The notes below the pieces were generated by a model. It saw only the letters and a program-made list of their open reading frames with translations, searched no databases and was not told the DNA's origin. A program made the translations under genes and the position numbers. Shown here piece after piece: positions 12,196 to 24,290 of a stretch of 64,000 nucleotides of DNA; position 1 is the first letter of the stretch; every line of letters starts with the position of its first letter. This DNA is from Portulaca oleracea (Eukaryota; Streptophyta; Magnoliopsida; Caryophyllales; Portulacaceae), in NCBI GenBank assembly GCA_029582165.1, contig CM055870.1, forward strand, positions 3,187,332 through 3,251,331, given 5' to 3'.

Positions 12196-12601
12196 CTCCA
12201 AAACGACTAACAGATCCCTATATTTTGATGTAATTATTTTAAGGACCCTATATTTTGACAAATTATTATGGGGTGACATTATCTTTGCGATAATTATTGA
12301 TTGGGGACATTCCAACTAATTTTCCAGTCTAAAAATGCGCGAAACAATGATTTTTGTATTTAAGGTTGTATTAATTGCAGTCAATAATCATTTTAGGTTT
12401 TAATATTTGGGGTTTGTCAAAGATACATCACCCTAATCAACAATAAATACTCTGATTAATGATTTATTCGCCGGAACATAGATCGGAATGTCCTCAAAAA
12501 TAATTACAATAAAGATAATGTCACCTTACAATTATTTATCAAAATATAGGACCCTTAAAATACTTACATCAAAATATGAGGACCCGTTAATCATTTTTTG
12601 G
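12196..12601. mobile_element. Foldback element with ~125-bp inverted arms
   Basis: The left arm (from about 12196, with CCCTATATTTTGATGTAATT and GGTGACATTATCTTTG) is repeated in reverse complement in the right arm (about 12480-12601, with AAAGATAATGTCACC and TACATCAAAATATGAGGACC). The arms face each other across about 160 bp. Each arm itself contains two copies of a GACCCTATATTTTGA word. No transposase frame is present, so this is a non-autonomous foldback or MULE-type MITE. Confidence 0.6.
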
Positions 12602-13387
12602 AAAATTATATAATTAAATTAAAGTATTTTTGTCAAAAATCTAATAATAACATTCCTGTACAATCAATCAACTTATGACTTAATAAATTAACGGTCAAGA
12701 TTTATAAAGTTTAACCTCTATTAGTTAAAGAAGTGCAATATTATTACCTTGGGACTGAGGGAACACACATATATTCAACCTTTTTAGTTGAAGCTAAGCC
12801 TCTAGCAATCTTCTAGAAAGAAAAAGGTAGCTCACATTGGGGATTGCTGTTACAGACATAAGCAGTACAAAGCATTAGAGATTTCAACGTACTTTCGTAT
12901 CAAAGTGACTAACACAAAACATGAAGGTGCCCTTATATTACGCTTCGAGGACAATCATGGTTTTCGTGGCCTGTAGTTAAGAAATTATGTAAACTGTGGT
13001 ACGTCCAACAACATATTTAATTAAGTCAACCCAAATTATCAAAACTAATTTATCATTTCTTAGCAAATTGGAGTATACTACTAATACTATATATGATATT
13101 TATTCAATCAATTGGTTGGGTACGCGAGGACAAAAATAATTTGTACATTTTTCAGTCAAAATAATTTGATACTGCTGCTAGCTATTTGATGTCAGCATTG
13201 CGTCTGGTTTTAATTTGTACAACATGCATTTTATTAATATATATGCACAATAATCATGGTATTATTGAACAACCAAGCTGAATTGCTCACGCTTACAGTC
13301 AAATTTATGGGAAGAAGTTTTTGTCAAAATAATGTTGCCGGAAATAATTTCAACCCGTTTATAAAATGACATGGGTATGTTTCGAGT

Positions 13388-14350
13388 TATTAGGGTTAAT
13401 AAGAGCAGTACATAAAGCAAAATAAGATGACTATTAAATCAAAAAAATAAATGCAAGATGAAAGAGGAGATGAATTAACGTGAAAATCCAATCGGAAAAA
13501 CACGACGGACGGCGTAAGCACACATGAATCTTAGTTGGTAGAGAATACAACGGACGATCTCACATTAAGATCAACGCAAAGAGAGTATAAAAACTCAAAC
13601 AATTAAACACTCACAAATTCTCTCACAAATAGGAATACAAAAATTACTGAATTTTTTAATACACCTCCTCTCGCGCAGGAGGTGTTCCGAAATTTGACTG
13701 CACTCAAAATTTGCCCAAATAATGTGCACCAAACTTGGTCAATCCTAACAAGTTGAACAAAACTCTCTATTTATAGGGAAAAACTTCCTAGAAACCACCT
13801 TGACCCCCACTCCAATTATATTTAAAATCTAACACAATTAGAAAACCAAATATAATAGGGAAGCCAAAATGATTTCCTAATACGTACAATTAGGAAATGA
13901 TGGAGTCAAGAGATTGGACGATTTTAGGATAATTTCCTAGCATACTCCACCTCGAACTAATATCAATGGAATTAAGATCTGAAATCGATTTCTTCGTCGC
14001 CAATGAACATTTGAAAGGTAAAACTGCGTTGGATAAACTAACTAGTGAAAGGTCACAATTCGAACTCTCCAAAAATCTTCACAACCCCTATATCTGATCT
14101 TGCTAATGAACTTCTCGACACCCACAAGCGAAATTTCTAAATGTAGACATCCCAAAACCGAAGTTCTTACATGAACCCTAATTAAGTACTTCACGAAATT
14201 TGAACACCATAGCTCTTATACCACTTGTTAGGTATATTAAGAGCAATTATATTAAACGAAAGCAAAATAAGATAACTACTAGATATCGAAAAAAAATATG
14301 AGTGCAAGATAAAAGGGGCACTTAGGTGATTCTAGGACAGTTTCCTAACA
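13388..14350 (-). mobile_element. Small non-autonomous LTR retroelement (TRIM-like), minus orientation
   Basis: Both ends share sequence starting T(A/G)TTAGG and ending TTTCCTA(G/A)CA: left LTR 13388-13942 (555 bp) and right LTR 14226-14350 (125 bp, so internally deleted). On the minus strand the right LTR is the 5' LTR. It is followed after two bases by a primer-binding site (plus-strand GCTCTTATACCA at 14212-14223), which differs by one base from the complement of the usual initiator-tRNA-Met site TGGTATCAGAGC. Near the other LTR a purine stretch on the minus strand (GAGGTGGAG, about 13945-13953) can serve as polypurine tract. Flanks CGAGT (13383-13387) and CGGGT (14351-14355) look like a 5-bp target duplication with one mismatch. 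The 283-bp interior codes for nothing recognisable. Confidence 0.65.
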
Positions 14351-15268
14351 CGGGTCAAGGGTTCTTCAACTCATTGAAGGCTGACATGAAAGCAATTCAA
14401 ACCCGTCATGACTTGATCTATCACCCAATTTACTGTAAACTGTAGTGTGAAAAGGGGTTGGATTGGTATCATTCATAATTAATCGTCTAAGGTTTATATG
14501 GAGATACAACAACATCCTAGAAAAATTACATTTGAATGCGGTTTGGGGGATCCAAATATATACCGTCTTTCCTTTATGAATGAAAGTTTATGAAGAAACT
14601 AATTCCGGTAAATTCGAGAAAGAAACATTTTCAAAAGACCCGTTGAAAATGAAAAAAAGACTATATAAAAGCAACCTAGGTGAGAAACCTTTTCTTTTTA
14701 AAAAGTAAATTATTTTAACACATATACTTTTACTCTTAATAGGCGAGGCAACATAATGAGATTGAGGTAAGACGGTGGCTGGGGAATATTTGGTGTAAAA
14801 TGTGTTTGGTTAGAAAGCTTTATTTGAAAAGTTAATTGGTCAATTTTTTTAAGTTGATATATTTTTCTATCTTTATGTGGGCAACAAGCGTGATAATTAA
14901 GAAAACTGTCTCCGCGGAAATATTAATGTAAAGTTCATTTGGTGTTATCTTTTATTTTACAATTTCAATGACATATCAATTGCTATTTTTTTCTACCCCT
15001 AATTCATTGAATAAAACACCTAAAGTTGATTTTTAACTAATTATATTTAAATAATTTTTTATTAATTACCCCATCATTTTTGCAACCTTGATTTTACCCA
15101 AATTCTCCAATTTTTGTTATGAAGTCAAAGATAATACTTTCGTGTAATAGAACATTAGATATGTTGAGATATTAATAGTCAACATTTTTAAAGTTTGACT
15201 GACGCATAAATTAAAATGACAGATGAAAAAGAAAGGAAATAGTATACATTTTGAAACAAAACAAGTAC

Positions 15269-15530
15269 TACTTCCGTCCCAAATTATTTGTCCTTTTAAC
15301 TAACTTTTTTGTCCCAAAATATTTATCCTATTTACAATTCCAACAACTGTAATTCCTTTTCTACCCCTAATTAATAAATTCATTTATTACTTTTTACAAT
15401 TTCAACAACTATTATCTTCAATTAAAATAAGGTAATTTGGGTAAATTATAAACTTTTTACTTCAATTCCCAATATGCATTGGTCATCGTAAATTAAATAA
15501 ATGGACAAATATAATGGAACAAAGGTAGTA
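15269..15530. mobile_element. Stowaway-like MITE
   Basis: The left end reads TACTTCCGTCCCAAATTATT and the right end, reverse-complemented, TACTACCTTTGTTCCATTAT; both continue into TTTGTCC. TA lies at both borders. It sits about 540 bp upstream of the transporter's GA-rich leader. Confidence 0.6.
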
Positions 15531-16030
15531 ATAAATTTCAAAAAATCAATAATAGTAAAAGTTGAGTGATAATAATTACAGTAGATAGTGATCGAGAAGC
15601 AAAGGACATCCCCTTGATTAATACACGCACTATTTCTGGTCGATCATATACTCCCCTACTGTAAAATACTAAAATGTCGTTTACCCTAAATTCATAACGT
15701 CGGTGAGTCTAGGGTTCTCATTTAATTTCTGTATTTTATTTTATTTTATTGATTTTAGGTCCCCAAGTAAATTAGAAACCAGACCTTGCATTGGTAAAAT
15801 ACAAGACGTATTGGTCTATATAACTCATAATGATAATCGACATCAGATAATATCAGGCATGCAATATATGTAGATAGACTTGTCTACCCTTCCTCGTTCC
15901 AGCTAGCTACCCAGTGTACGCCTCATATGTCGTGTATAAATTAATTGTTTTTGGCTTGTTTTACTCAACACTTTAACGTACTCTTCTTATAACTTCTGTT
16001 CTATCATTAACTCATCATTCACTGATAGAA

Positions 16031-16059
16031 ATAGAGAGAGAGAGAGAGAGAGAGAGAGA
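16031..16059 (+). repeat. (GA)n microsatellite in the 5' leader of the transporter gene
   Basis: An uninterrupted GA repeat of about 14 units lies ten bases before the start codon at 16069. GAGA tracts in plant leaders are known binding sites for BBR/BPC factors. It is the complement of the CT repeat in intron 1. Confidence 0.8.
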
Positions 16060-16068
16060 AGGGAAATA

Positions 16069-16214
16069 ATGGTGGACATGGAAACCAAGGAAGAGCAAAG
16101 CAACAAGAGCTCCTGCTCTTCCTGGTGGAAACAGCAAGATGGTAACATAATAATGGTGAACTCTAGCAACAAGAAGCAGCCTGGTGGTTGGAAGTCCATG
16201 CCTTTCATCATAGG

Positions 16215-16292
<78 letters not shown>

Positions 16293-19200
16293 TCTCTCTT
16301 CTCTCTCTCTCGTCTTCAACCGTAAACTTAAATTCTTGGTTAAGATGATTTCATATAGTGTTCGAACATGACTGAGTATGAGGTCTCATGTTCGAATTTT
16401 AATAACAGCCACTGGCGATTCTAGGTCTTCGAATCAAGGATGTCAAGTACATCATTAAGGGGGTGTTTGGCTAATAGCTTTTGGGGTAGTTTTTAACTTT
16501 TTGAACACTGTTAGCTTTTTGACCAATGTGAAAAAGTTACTTGATGTGTTTGGTAACAAACTTTTCATATTAGTTTTTTGGACCTAATAAACAAGTTTTC
16601 TAAAAGCTACTTGAGGAAGCTTTTTGAGATAGCTTTTCACAAATAGCTAGTTTACCAAACACCTTTTCTGCAATCAACTAACCCAAACAGCTAAAGTCAA
16701 ACAACTAACCCAAACAGCTATCAACTAACAACTACAAGCTAACAGCTAACAGCTACCAGCTACTAGTTGGTTGCCAAACATGGTCTAAATTTATTTGGTA
16801 ATTATATATTTTATACTTTATATCCCAAATTATGCTGAGTTTTTTCAAATAATTTTGGATCACGAGTCACCATGACTACCCCTTAGCCAAATACAAATAT
16901 GCCGAAATGATAGTAGCTATGTTAATTTAGTTGTTTACTTTGTACAAGATTAAAGGGGTTGTATATATATATACCATGAATTTAAACTGTTACTCGAAAT
17001 GATTCCAAAGTATTTTATTTGGTAATTATATATTAAAACTAGTGATACGTGTTAGGCCACTCGTTAAAAATTAAAATTTTTGGACGTTATAATTAATACA
17101 GTGTTGATAGTTTGATAAAAAGGATAATAGTAATTACTCCTTTCATCGTCATGAATGAAAGGACATGTAAATAATATTATGCCGCAACTAACTTTATCAT
17201 CAACTTGGTTGATGAAAATCTAGTGAAGTTGGTATAAAAAATTTGACCCAAATTCCCTTCATCCTCACCTATTACATAGATTGATCACTGATATATACAT
17301 AAATTAGATTAATGTGAATATAATGTTCCATAAACAAGATTAACATCCCTACAAATTAATACTACTTTCGTCGACCCAATTTAATTGATGTTTTGAGAGT
17401 ATTGAAAGATACCAAGCTAGACAAAGGATCGATGGAGTTAGGCCCCATTCTTTTGTGCGTTGCGTTAAGTTGCGGTGGAAATAATTAAAAAGTAATTGTA
17501 ATTTGCGTTATGTTGCGGTAGGGTTGCGGTAAGTTGCGTTGTGTTTGGGTGCGCGAGCTCTTAAGAGAAGAAGGATAAAATAATGAAATTGCACCAAATC
17601 AGATAAATGGGTTTATATCAAATTTAAAGATGAAGAATATGAAGTTAATCATTAAAAGTAAAATTAGTAAAATTTATATCAGAAATATAAAATAATAAAT
17701 AATTATAGATAAATAAAGTAGACAGTTAAATAGGGATGTAAGAAAGTAATAATGTTTGCTGATAAAGTTGCTAACAATACTAAAAATTGCAATTGTATAC
17801 AACAACAACAACAATAACCTCCCAAGATCGAGACGTATTTGAGTGTAGTCTGAGAATTCAAAAGTAGGCAGTCTTACTCTCATAAACCGAAATTTATGGA
17901 GGGGCTGATTACGATGGATTAAAAAAATTGTAATTGTATATATGTTACTAGTAAATCTTTAGGGAGTTTGTATTAATGGAAGCTTGCACTTTTTTATTAC
18001 TTCTATTTCAATTTCTTTTTTCTAAGATTAGCTCTTATCGTAAGAACATATATTTCTTCTTCAATAATATCATGAACATCAATTTCATTAAGGATAATTT
18101 TCACCAAGAGTTGTATTATCCACCTTTGAACTGCTACCTGCCAAATTGACCCATGAAAAGATCTCTACTGAAATTCAATGTTCGTTCAGGATGCTAAACA
18201 CAATCATTCATCATTTTTCCAACTTTTTTGTCCCATTTTTTCTCAAAGGGAAGATTATAATTAAATCAGACAAAGAACTAACCGTGTAATTTTGCCCCTC
18301 CCCCTTTATTTCTTGGTCCAGGGGCACTTTAAAAAGAAAATAAAAAAAGAAAAAGAGGTGGTATACCTTATTTTATTTAGTACCACTTTTTTTTTTCCTG
18401 ATGATGGGTTAAAAATAACGTGGTGCAGGAAATGAAACATTTGAAAGGCTGGCTGGATTTGGGCTTTTAGCCAACTTTATGGTGTACTTAAAACGTGAGT
18501 ACCACCTGGATCAGGTGGCCTCTACCAATCTCATTAGCGTTTATTCTGGTGTCGCCAACTTTGCTCCGTTAGTCGGCGCATTCATTTCCGATGCATATAT
18601 CGGTCGCTTTTGGGCCATAGCTATCGGTTCTGTGGCCTCTTTTTTGGTATGTTACTTAATTTCATTTTTCTTCTGACAGACTATATTATGATAATTTCAC
18701 AAATATTGTTTTATATTAAAGTAAAATATTTAACAAGTATCTTGCCCAAACTCAAATTATTTTCATAAGTTTTTTCTACTTGGCAGAAATATACTACTAA
18801 AAATTGTTTCTGTACACCATGGCTGTGACTATGCAAGCTTTGTCAAATTAATAATCAAGGGCCATAACACTAAATATGTTGAACTCAATCTATTTAGGTA
18901 CTGACAGATTAGTTTGATAAAAGTGCATTTCTTGTGAATTATTGATCTCCTACCTAATATTTGGTTAGACCTAAAATGATGATATATATTTTTCAGCATG
19001 TTTTGTCAAATATGGTAATAATAAAAAGAGAACGAAAACAAAAAATCTCAGTTATTCTTGAATCATCTAGCAGACATATCATATTGTGGTCACGTAAGGC
19101 TTTTGCACATCCAAACTTTATCAGAAAACAAAGGACAGATAAAGTATCATGCTATATATGGCTCAATCTTTTTTTCTAGTGTTCTTGAAAATCTTATGGT

Positions 19201-21920
19201 GTAACAATAATGACATATGTTATTATGGTTACTAATTAAATAGATTAAATCAATTAATCAAATATTGCATATTTTAGATGAGCAAACTATCAAATATTTC
19301 TTGTGCATTGAAAGTGATCAAACATAGTTGAAAAAAGTTGTTGATGTATTATTTTGCTCATTTTGGTCCCTAATTCATTTCAGAATAAAATCTAGATCTT
19401 GCATCTTTCCTTAGTTTCTATTAGTGGAAAACTAAAATTTTCTTTTTTATATTTTACTTCAGAAACATATAATGTGTAGTAAGTTAGGATAATGACAAAT
19501 ATTTTATTTAAAGTTCCTAGTTGAATTTCTTCTATTATAGGGAATGAAAAAATGAGTTTCGAAAATTTTAAAAATGAAATGACGTGTTATGATACTCCAC
19601 CGGAGATCCAAAACCATAGAATAGCATTGTATATACTCTTAAACCCCCCACATAGATCATTATATGCCTATATGGTCTTAGTTACATGAGTGTTAAAAGA
19701 AAAAAGTAAGCTATTTAGAGATCAATATTCTAACTTGTTGACTTGATGACAAATATTCCTACATCATTTTTTTTAATAAAAGTTATAAAAGGGACAAATC
19801 TAACCTAGATGTCAAACTTTTCTTATCATATGATGTATCTTCCTTATTCTTATTGCACACTACTCTATTGCACACTACTCTACAGTAAAACTATTATAAC
19901 CATCACTTCTATAATTCTATAGTAATAATTTTTTATTAAAAAAAGGCTCACAAGATAATTTAATATCAATATTGATACTGTATTTGAATAGTGCAGTGCA
20001 GTGCTTAATTCAAACTTGACTAGTAGTATTTTTTTATTAGAAAACAATGGAATAAATGAAAATGTTTTAATACCAAAAATTTTCCAATAAACTAAACCAA
20101 ACCTTATAAAAAACGAAAAGGAAAAAAATGCAGACAATAATTTAGGGAGGGGCCACATTGAATAGGAGGGAGAATTGGAGAGGAAATTAATGAAATAATT
20201 AGGTAATGATTTGGTATAATATCGGTTTCCCTTATTGGAAGTTTCAACTTTATTTGCAAAATATTCATCTTTAGTTTCTTGATCAGCGTGCCCTACTAGC
20301 TGGGCTACTACCCAATCTGCGATTCTTGAGTGGTCCATTTGTTTATCCCTATTTCTCATATGTCGTCACACCTCCAATATTTTTCCAAGGTTGTGAGCTA
20401 TATGTCACGGGGTGATTTATTTTACAAATTTGTTACTCCCTCCATTTCATATTAATTGACATTTTAACTAATTTCTTTTTTCAAAATAATTGTCACTTCT
20501 CACTTTTCAATATATAATTTAGTTATTTTATTTTTAATAATTAATTATATTTACCTTTTAACCTTCTTTTCAGTAAAAACTTTTGAGTTTCCTCCAAGTG
20601 GCAAGTGGTGAGAGGGAGAGGCAAGGGAAGCACGGTAAAAAAGACTTTGAAAACATAATTCATTTATTTAGAGAGAAAGAGTAACATATTATTCATGCTA
20701 CGGTAGTTTTTTTCATTTGGAGCCTTGTTACCTGCGAATTGCAGCTACACGTCAATTAAATCGGAACGGAGGGAGTAGTAAACTTTTTACAAATTTAACT
20801 TAGACTATGAAAAAAATAAGAAATCTTTAAAAAGATAAAACTTAACTTAAATAATGAGAGACTTAGAAAGTTTTTAAGGACAAAGTAGGGAGATAAGAAT
20901 GTGTTTGAGAGAATGTTTTGAGTATTGCTTTCAAAAAATAAATAGTTACTCAAAACACGTACTTTCACCTCCTCAATACACGGTGGAGATTAATTTGATC
21001 TAGCGAGAACATTTCAAAACATTGCAGATACTTCCGAAAAATTTCGTAATAGTGGGTAGAAAAAAAAGGGATTTAATAATCGAACTAATACAGTTGTAGA
21101 AAAAAATAATATTGCTTATAGTTTATGTGTACACGTGCTCTCCACCAAAACCCTAAAAATAAAATCTCAACTAATACAATAAAGAATACATTTATCTACC
21201 TGATCATATCTCCTCATCAAGGAAACAATGCAAACGTTTGTCAATGGATTTCTTTTCAATTAATAGTACTACTTCATTAGATTGGCTAAACAAAAGAAAA
21301 TGTCTTATCATAGCTAGTTATTTCTTCATTAGATTAGCTAACCAAAAGAAAATGTCTTATCATAGCTAGTCTAATTGACATTCACATGAATCATGACAGT
21401 GTATCTTCCGTGCCATCTTCCAAAGAAGTTTCAACATCACAAAATAATCAGTTTAGATCTTTGTTAGTAATTAAGAAAATTAAAAAGAAAAGGCCTTACT
21501 AAAATATTCAACGTTCTCTTTGTAATATATTAAAGCTTGATTAATTGTCAACGAGTTCTTGCCTGATAGATAAAAACTCCACCTTTAACCTCCTCGATCC
21601 ATCTGGGTTAATTTGATATTTAGTTGGAGCATTTCTAATTTTCTATCTTATAAAAATTAGCGTTTGGAGTGTGTTGTGGAATGTTGCGCCCGGCCCATAT
21701 ATTGAGTTTTAGCATTTCCTTACTCTCATTCCTAGGCTACTAGTAGACCCATCATATTTTTCTTAAAATAAAGATCTAATGAATTGAACTACTTACTATT
21801 GTCAAAAGATATATTAAAAACATAGTTAAATTATTTGTGTGTGCACAAGGAAAATAATTCATTGCCACTCAAATGAGTAGCTTATGTTTCACTCAACTTG
21901 TTATTATTCCCTTTGTACAA

Positions 21921-21966
<46 letters not shown>

Positions 21967-23725
21967 ATTGTAATTTGAAAAAAAAATATAATGATGGTGG
22001 TTAATTTGACAGGGAATGGTGGCTATGACATTAACAGCATGGGTTCCAACCCTAAAACCCCCTCCATGCCCATACAACTACCAACAGGACCAAAGCTTCC
22101 AGCCCAACCAATTGGCCCACTGCGAAAAGCCCAATGGGCCCCAAATATGGTTCCTGGTCCTAAGCCTAGCCCTACTTTGCCTGGGCACAGCTGGGATAAG
22201 GCCATGCAGCTTACCCTTTGGAATTGACCAGTTTGACCACACCACAGAAGAAGGTAGAAGAGGGATCAACAGCTACTTCAACTGGTACTATGCCACCTTC
22301 ACCATCGTCGTCATGTTAACCCTAACAGTGGTTGTCTACATTCAAGACTCAGTCAGCTGGATTCTAGGGTTTGGTATCCCCACAACCCTAATGTTCTGCT
22401 CCATCATCCTCTTCTTCTTTGGAAGGCACTTGTATGTGTATGTTAAGCCTGGTGGGAGTGTCTTCTCTAGCATTTTTAGGGTTTTTGTGGCTGCCTATAA
22501 GAAGCGAGGGCTTACTCTTCCGGCCATGGATACCCTTAAGGAGGGCGTATTCTATGATCCACCATCTTCTGGGATTCGCGATACTAAACTTCCTATGTCT
22601 ACTCAATTCAGGTAATTCAGTTCACCTTATTTAGTATGACGAATACGTTTGGTCAAAATAAGTTGAATGGTATAACAAACCTTTGGTCTATAAATAAGCA
22701 AAATAGTACATTTGTTGCTATATAAGACATGTAGTTTAACTAGGGAATTCATGTGTTATATGACTATTCTTTTCGACTTATTTTGATTGCGTTTATTTTT
22801 ATATTAGTTTTATATGATCCGAACGTATGGATTGAACTTATTCTGAACTGTATTATCGGTCAGCTTCCTCAACAAAGGTGCTATCATCCAAGAGGGAGAG
22901 ACGAACGTCGATGGAAATCCAACACCAGCAGCCAAATGGACACTATGTAGCATCCAAGACATAGAAGAGGTGAAATGTTTGATAAGAGTCCTCCCCATAT
23001 GGGCATCCGGGATCATCTCCTTCACCGCGGCAATCCAACAATCAACCTTCACAGTCTCTCAAGCCATGTCAATGGACCGGCACATCGGACCCAAGTTCCT
23101 CATCCCACCCGGCTCCATCACCGTCGTCTCGATGCTCACCGTCGGTCTCTGGACCCCGATCTACGACCGTTTCCTGGTCCCCACCCTACGAAAGGTCACA
23201 AAACACGAAGAAGGGATCACCCTTCTCCAAAGGATGGGGATAGGGCTCGTGTTCTCCATCTTATCCATGATCGTAGCCGGTCTTGTCGAGGAAAAGAGAA
23301 GGAACTTCGCAAACAACCACGATGGGAAGTTATCCATTGCATGGCTCATTCCTCAGCTAGTCATGCTAGGGTTTGCAGAGGCTTTCAACTTTATAGGGCA
23401 TATCGAGTTTTACAACAAGCAGTTCCCTGAGAAGTTGAGCAGTGTCGCGACGTCCCTCTTCTTTTGCTCCTTTGCTGGGGCAAATTACATGAGCACGGCC
23501 GTGGTGAATGTCGTGCAAAGGGTCACTGGAGGTCATGGAAAACCAGATTGGTTAACTGATGATATTAATCAAGGGAAGTTGGACTACTTTTATTACTTGT
23601 TGGCCATGATGGGGTCGATCAATTTGGTGTATTTTTTGGTGTGTGCTAAGAAATATCGGTACAAAAGAGGTGTTGTTGTACACCAAAAAGATTTTGATGA
23701 TGTAGAGCTTAATTTGGTAAAGTAA
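16069..23725 (+). CDS. NRT1/PTR FAMILY transporter, NPF2-like, four exons
   Basis: Exons: 16069-16213, 18429-18646, 22013-22611, 22864-23725. All junctions are GT/AG and join in frame to 607 aa (1824 nt with stop), a normal NPF length. Seen: a hydrophilic N-terminus, GGWKSMPFIIGNETFERL at TM1 with the proton-coupling ExxER motif (ETFER, split by intron 1), then NFAPLVGAFISDAYIGRF, PLSM-type loops, a long central loop after the sixth helix, and AFNFIGHIEFYNKQFPEKL near the end. Known: NPF proteins are 12-TM proton-coupled plasma-membrane or tonoplast carriers of nitrate, peptides, glucosinolates or hormones. From memory the sequence is closest to the NPF2.13 (NRT1.7) group, a phloem nitrate-remobilisation carrier. 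Substrate is inference. The exon 3-4 joint gives Ser where relatives often have Arg. Introns 1 and 2 (2.2 and 3.4 kb) hold several transposon fragments. Confidence 0.9.
16214..16311 (+). repeat. (CT)n microsatellite at the 5' end of intron 1
   Basis: Nearly 100 bp of TCTCTC-type repeat, with few interruptions, begins right at the splice donor (ATAG|GTCTCT). The donor itself is therefore built from the repeat edge. The tract is complementary to the GA repeat at 16031-16059 in the same transcript. Confidence 0.85.
16459..16785. mobile_element. MITE in intron 1 of the transporter gene
   Basis: The left end GGGGGTGTTTGGCTAATAGC and right end GGTTGCCAAACATGGTC are inverted repeats flanked by TAA on both sides (16456-16458 and 16786-16788). 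Inside, AACAGCTAACAGCTACCAGC-type words on the right mirror TAGCTTTT words on the left. This fits a PIF/Harbinger-type MITE by its 3-bp duplication. Confidence 0.6.
17439..17570. mobile_element. Partial MITE end (GGCCCCATTCTTTTGTGCG)
   Basis: GGCCCCATTCTTTTGTGCG followed by repeated GTTGCGGTAAGTTGCG words resembles the left end of the MITEs at 5003 and 10963. A matching right end is not clear; GTGCGCGAGCTCTT near 17555 may be its remnant. In intron 1 of the transporter. Confidence 0.3.
17795..17905 (-). mobile_element. SINE 3' end with (TTG)n tail
   Basis: Read on the minus strand, the segment has a CATAAATTTCGGTTTATGAG stem-like word pair, a conserved-looking stretch and then GGGAGGTTATTGTTGTTGTTG. 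Known: tails of TTG repeats after a GGTTATTGTTG box are typical of plant TS/Au-type SINEs. The tRNA-like head (A and B boxes) was not identified, so it is probably truncated. It lies in intron 1 of the transporter. Confidence 0.45.
20160..20359 (-). other. Open frame in transporter intron 2, possible captured gene fragment
   Basis: The minus strand encodes a hydrophilic stretch from 20359 (MRNRDKQMDHSRIADWVVAQ, then LVGHADQETKDEYFANKVET) that reads like genuine protein for about 50 codons before dissolving into low-complexity residues. I do not recognise the family and see no start context or splice partner. It may be a captured or transposon-derived gene fragment, or chance. Confidence 0.2.
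20434..20777. mobile_element. Stowaway MITE in intron 2 of the transporter gene
   Basis: The left end TACTCCCTCCATTTCATATT and right end (reverse-complemented) TACTCCCTCCGTTCCGATTT both continue AATTGAC. The element is about 344 bp and bordered by TA. Confidence 0.7.
21919..21966 (+). repeat. (ATT)n microsatellite just upstream of exon 3
   Basis: About 15 uninterrupted ATT units end some 47 bp before the exon 3 acceptor (CAG at 22010-22012). The tract lies in the zone where branch point and U-rich signal are expected. Length variation here could act on splicing. Confidence 0.8.
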
Positions 23726-24083
23726 TATGATAACCAAGGGTGGAGGTTGAAGAAGGAAAAAAATTAAAGCATTCTTAGTTACGTTAATTATAATTAGGTA
23801 CCATGTAATGATCGATCAGTTGAGCCAATTCCAACGTGCATGTATATGTATAAAGTAAATATGCACACAACTTGCAAGGGTTTCTGTAGTGTGTTGTCCC
23901 CTACTTTCCCCTTCTCATTGACCAAGAATATATATTTATATAAGACATAATTAAGAAGGACCAAAATGAATTTTGATCTTACAGATAATAATATTTTATT
24001 GCACATTAATACTGGCTAATTGAACAGGAATACCTTATATACAATATAATATGATGTTTATTTAAATTTAAAATTTTATTAAA

Positions 24084-24290
24084 GTTTCCGTAAAAGCCAA
24101 ACTAAGCAATAAAAGTACCACGTATTTTTCCCTCAGCCTTGGGTTGTCTCGCAATACCCTCTACAGCTTGGCTCTACAGTAGTACTTTGACCAACTCCGA
24201 GTCTAATTGAAGCAAGTCCTACAGCCAATCCAACAACAATAACGAAAGCGATAGGAATCAATGGATTCATGATACGTTCCTCACACAAAA
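24084..24290 (-). pseudogene. atpH: Nuclear copy of chloroplast atpH, 5' part (NUPT)
   Basis: On the minus strand from the ATG at 24270 the sequence reads MNPLIPIAFVIVVGLAVGLA then SIRLGVGQ. This is the start of the plastid ATP synthase c-subunit (8-kDa CF0 proteolipid), normally beginning MNPLI and containing GLAVGLASIGPGVGQG. About 40 bp later the frame shifts by an extra base and hits a stop. DNA similarity visibly continues through GGAAAAATACGTGGTAC to about 24084. Many differences from the remembered plastid gene look like G-to-A and C-to-T changes, as expected for a methylated, decaying nuclear insertion. The glycine-rich helix motif is damaged (GPGVG to RLGVG), and the ion-binding region is missing. 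It is a non-functional relic of organelle-to-nucleus DNA transfer. Confidence 0.8.

Noticed and set aside
15987..16371. Long open frames on both strands through the GA/CT repeats
   Set aside because: They translate to Arg-Glu and Leu-Ser dipeptide repeats, which any GA/CT microsatellite gives; only the first 145 bases on the plus strand are real coding sequence (transporter exon 1).
22388..23430. Alternative-frame proteins of 72-151 codons over the transporter exons
   Set aside because: Shadow frames of exons 3 and 4; the NPF frame is unambiguous.
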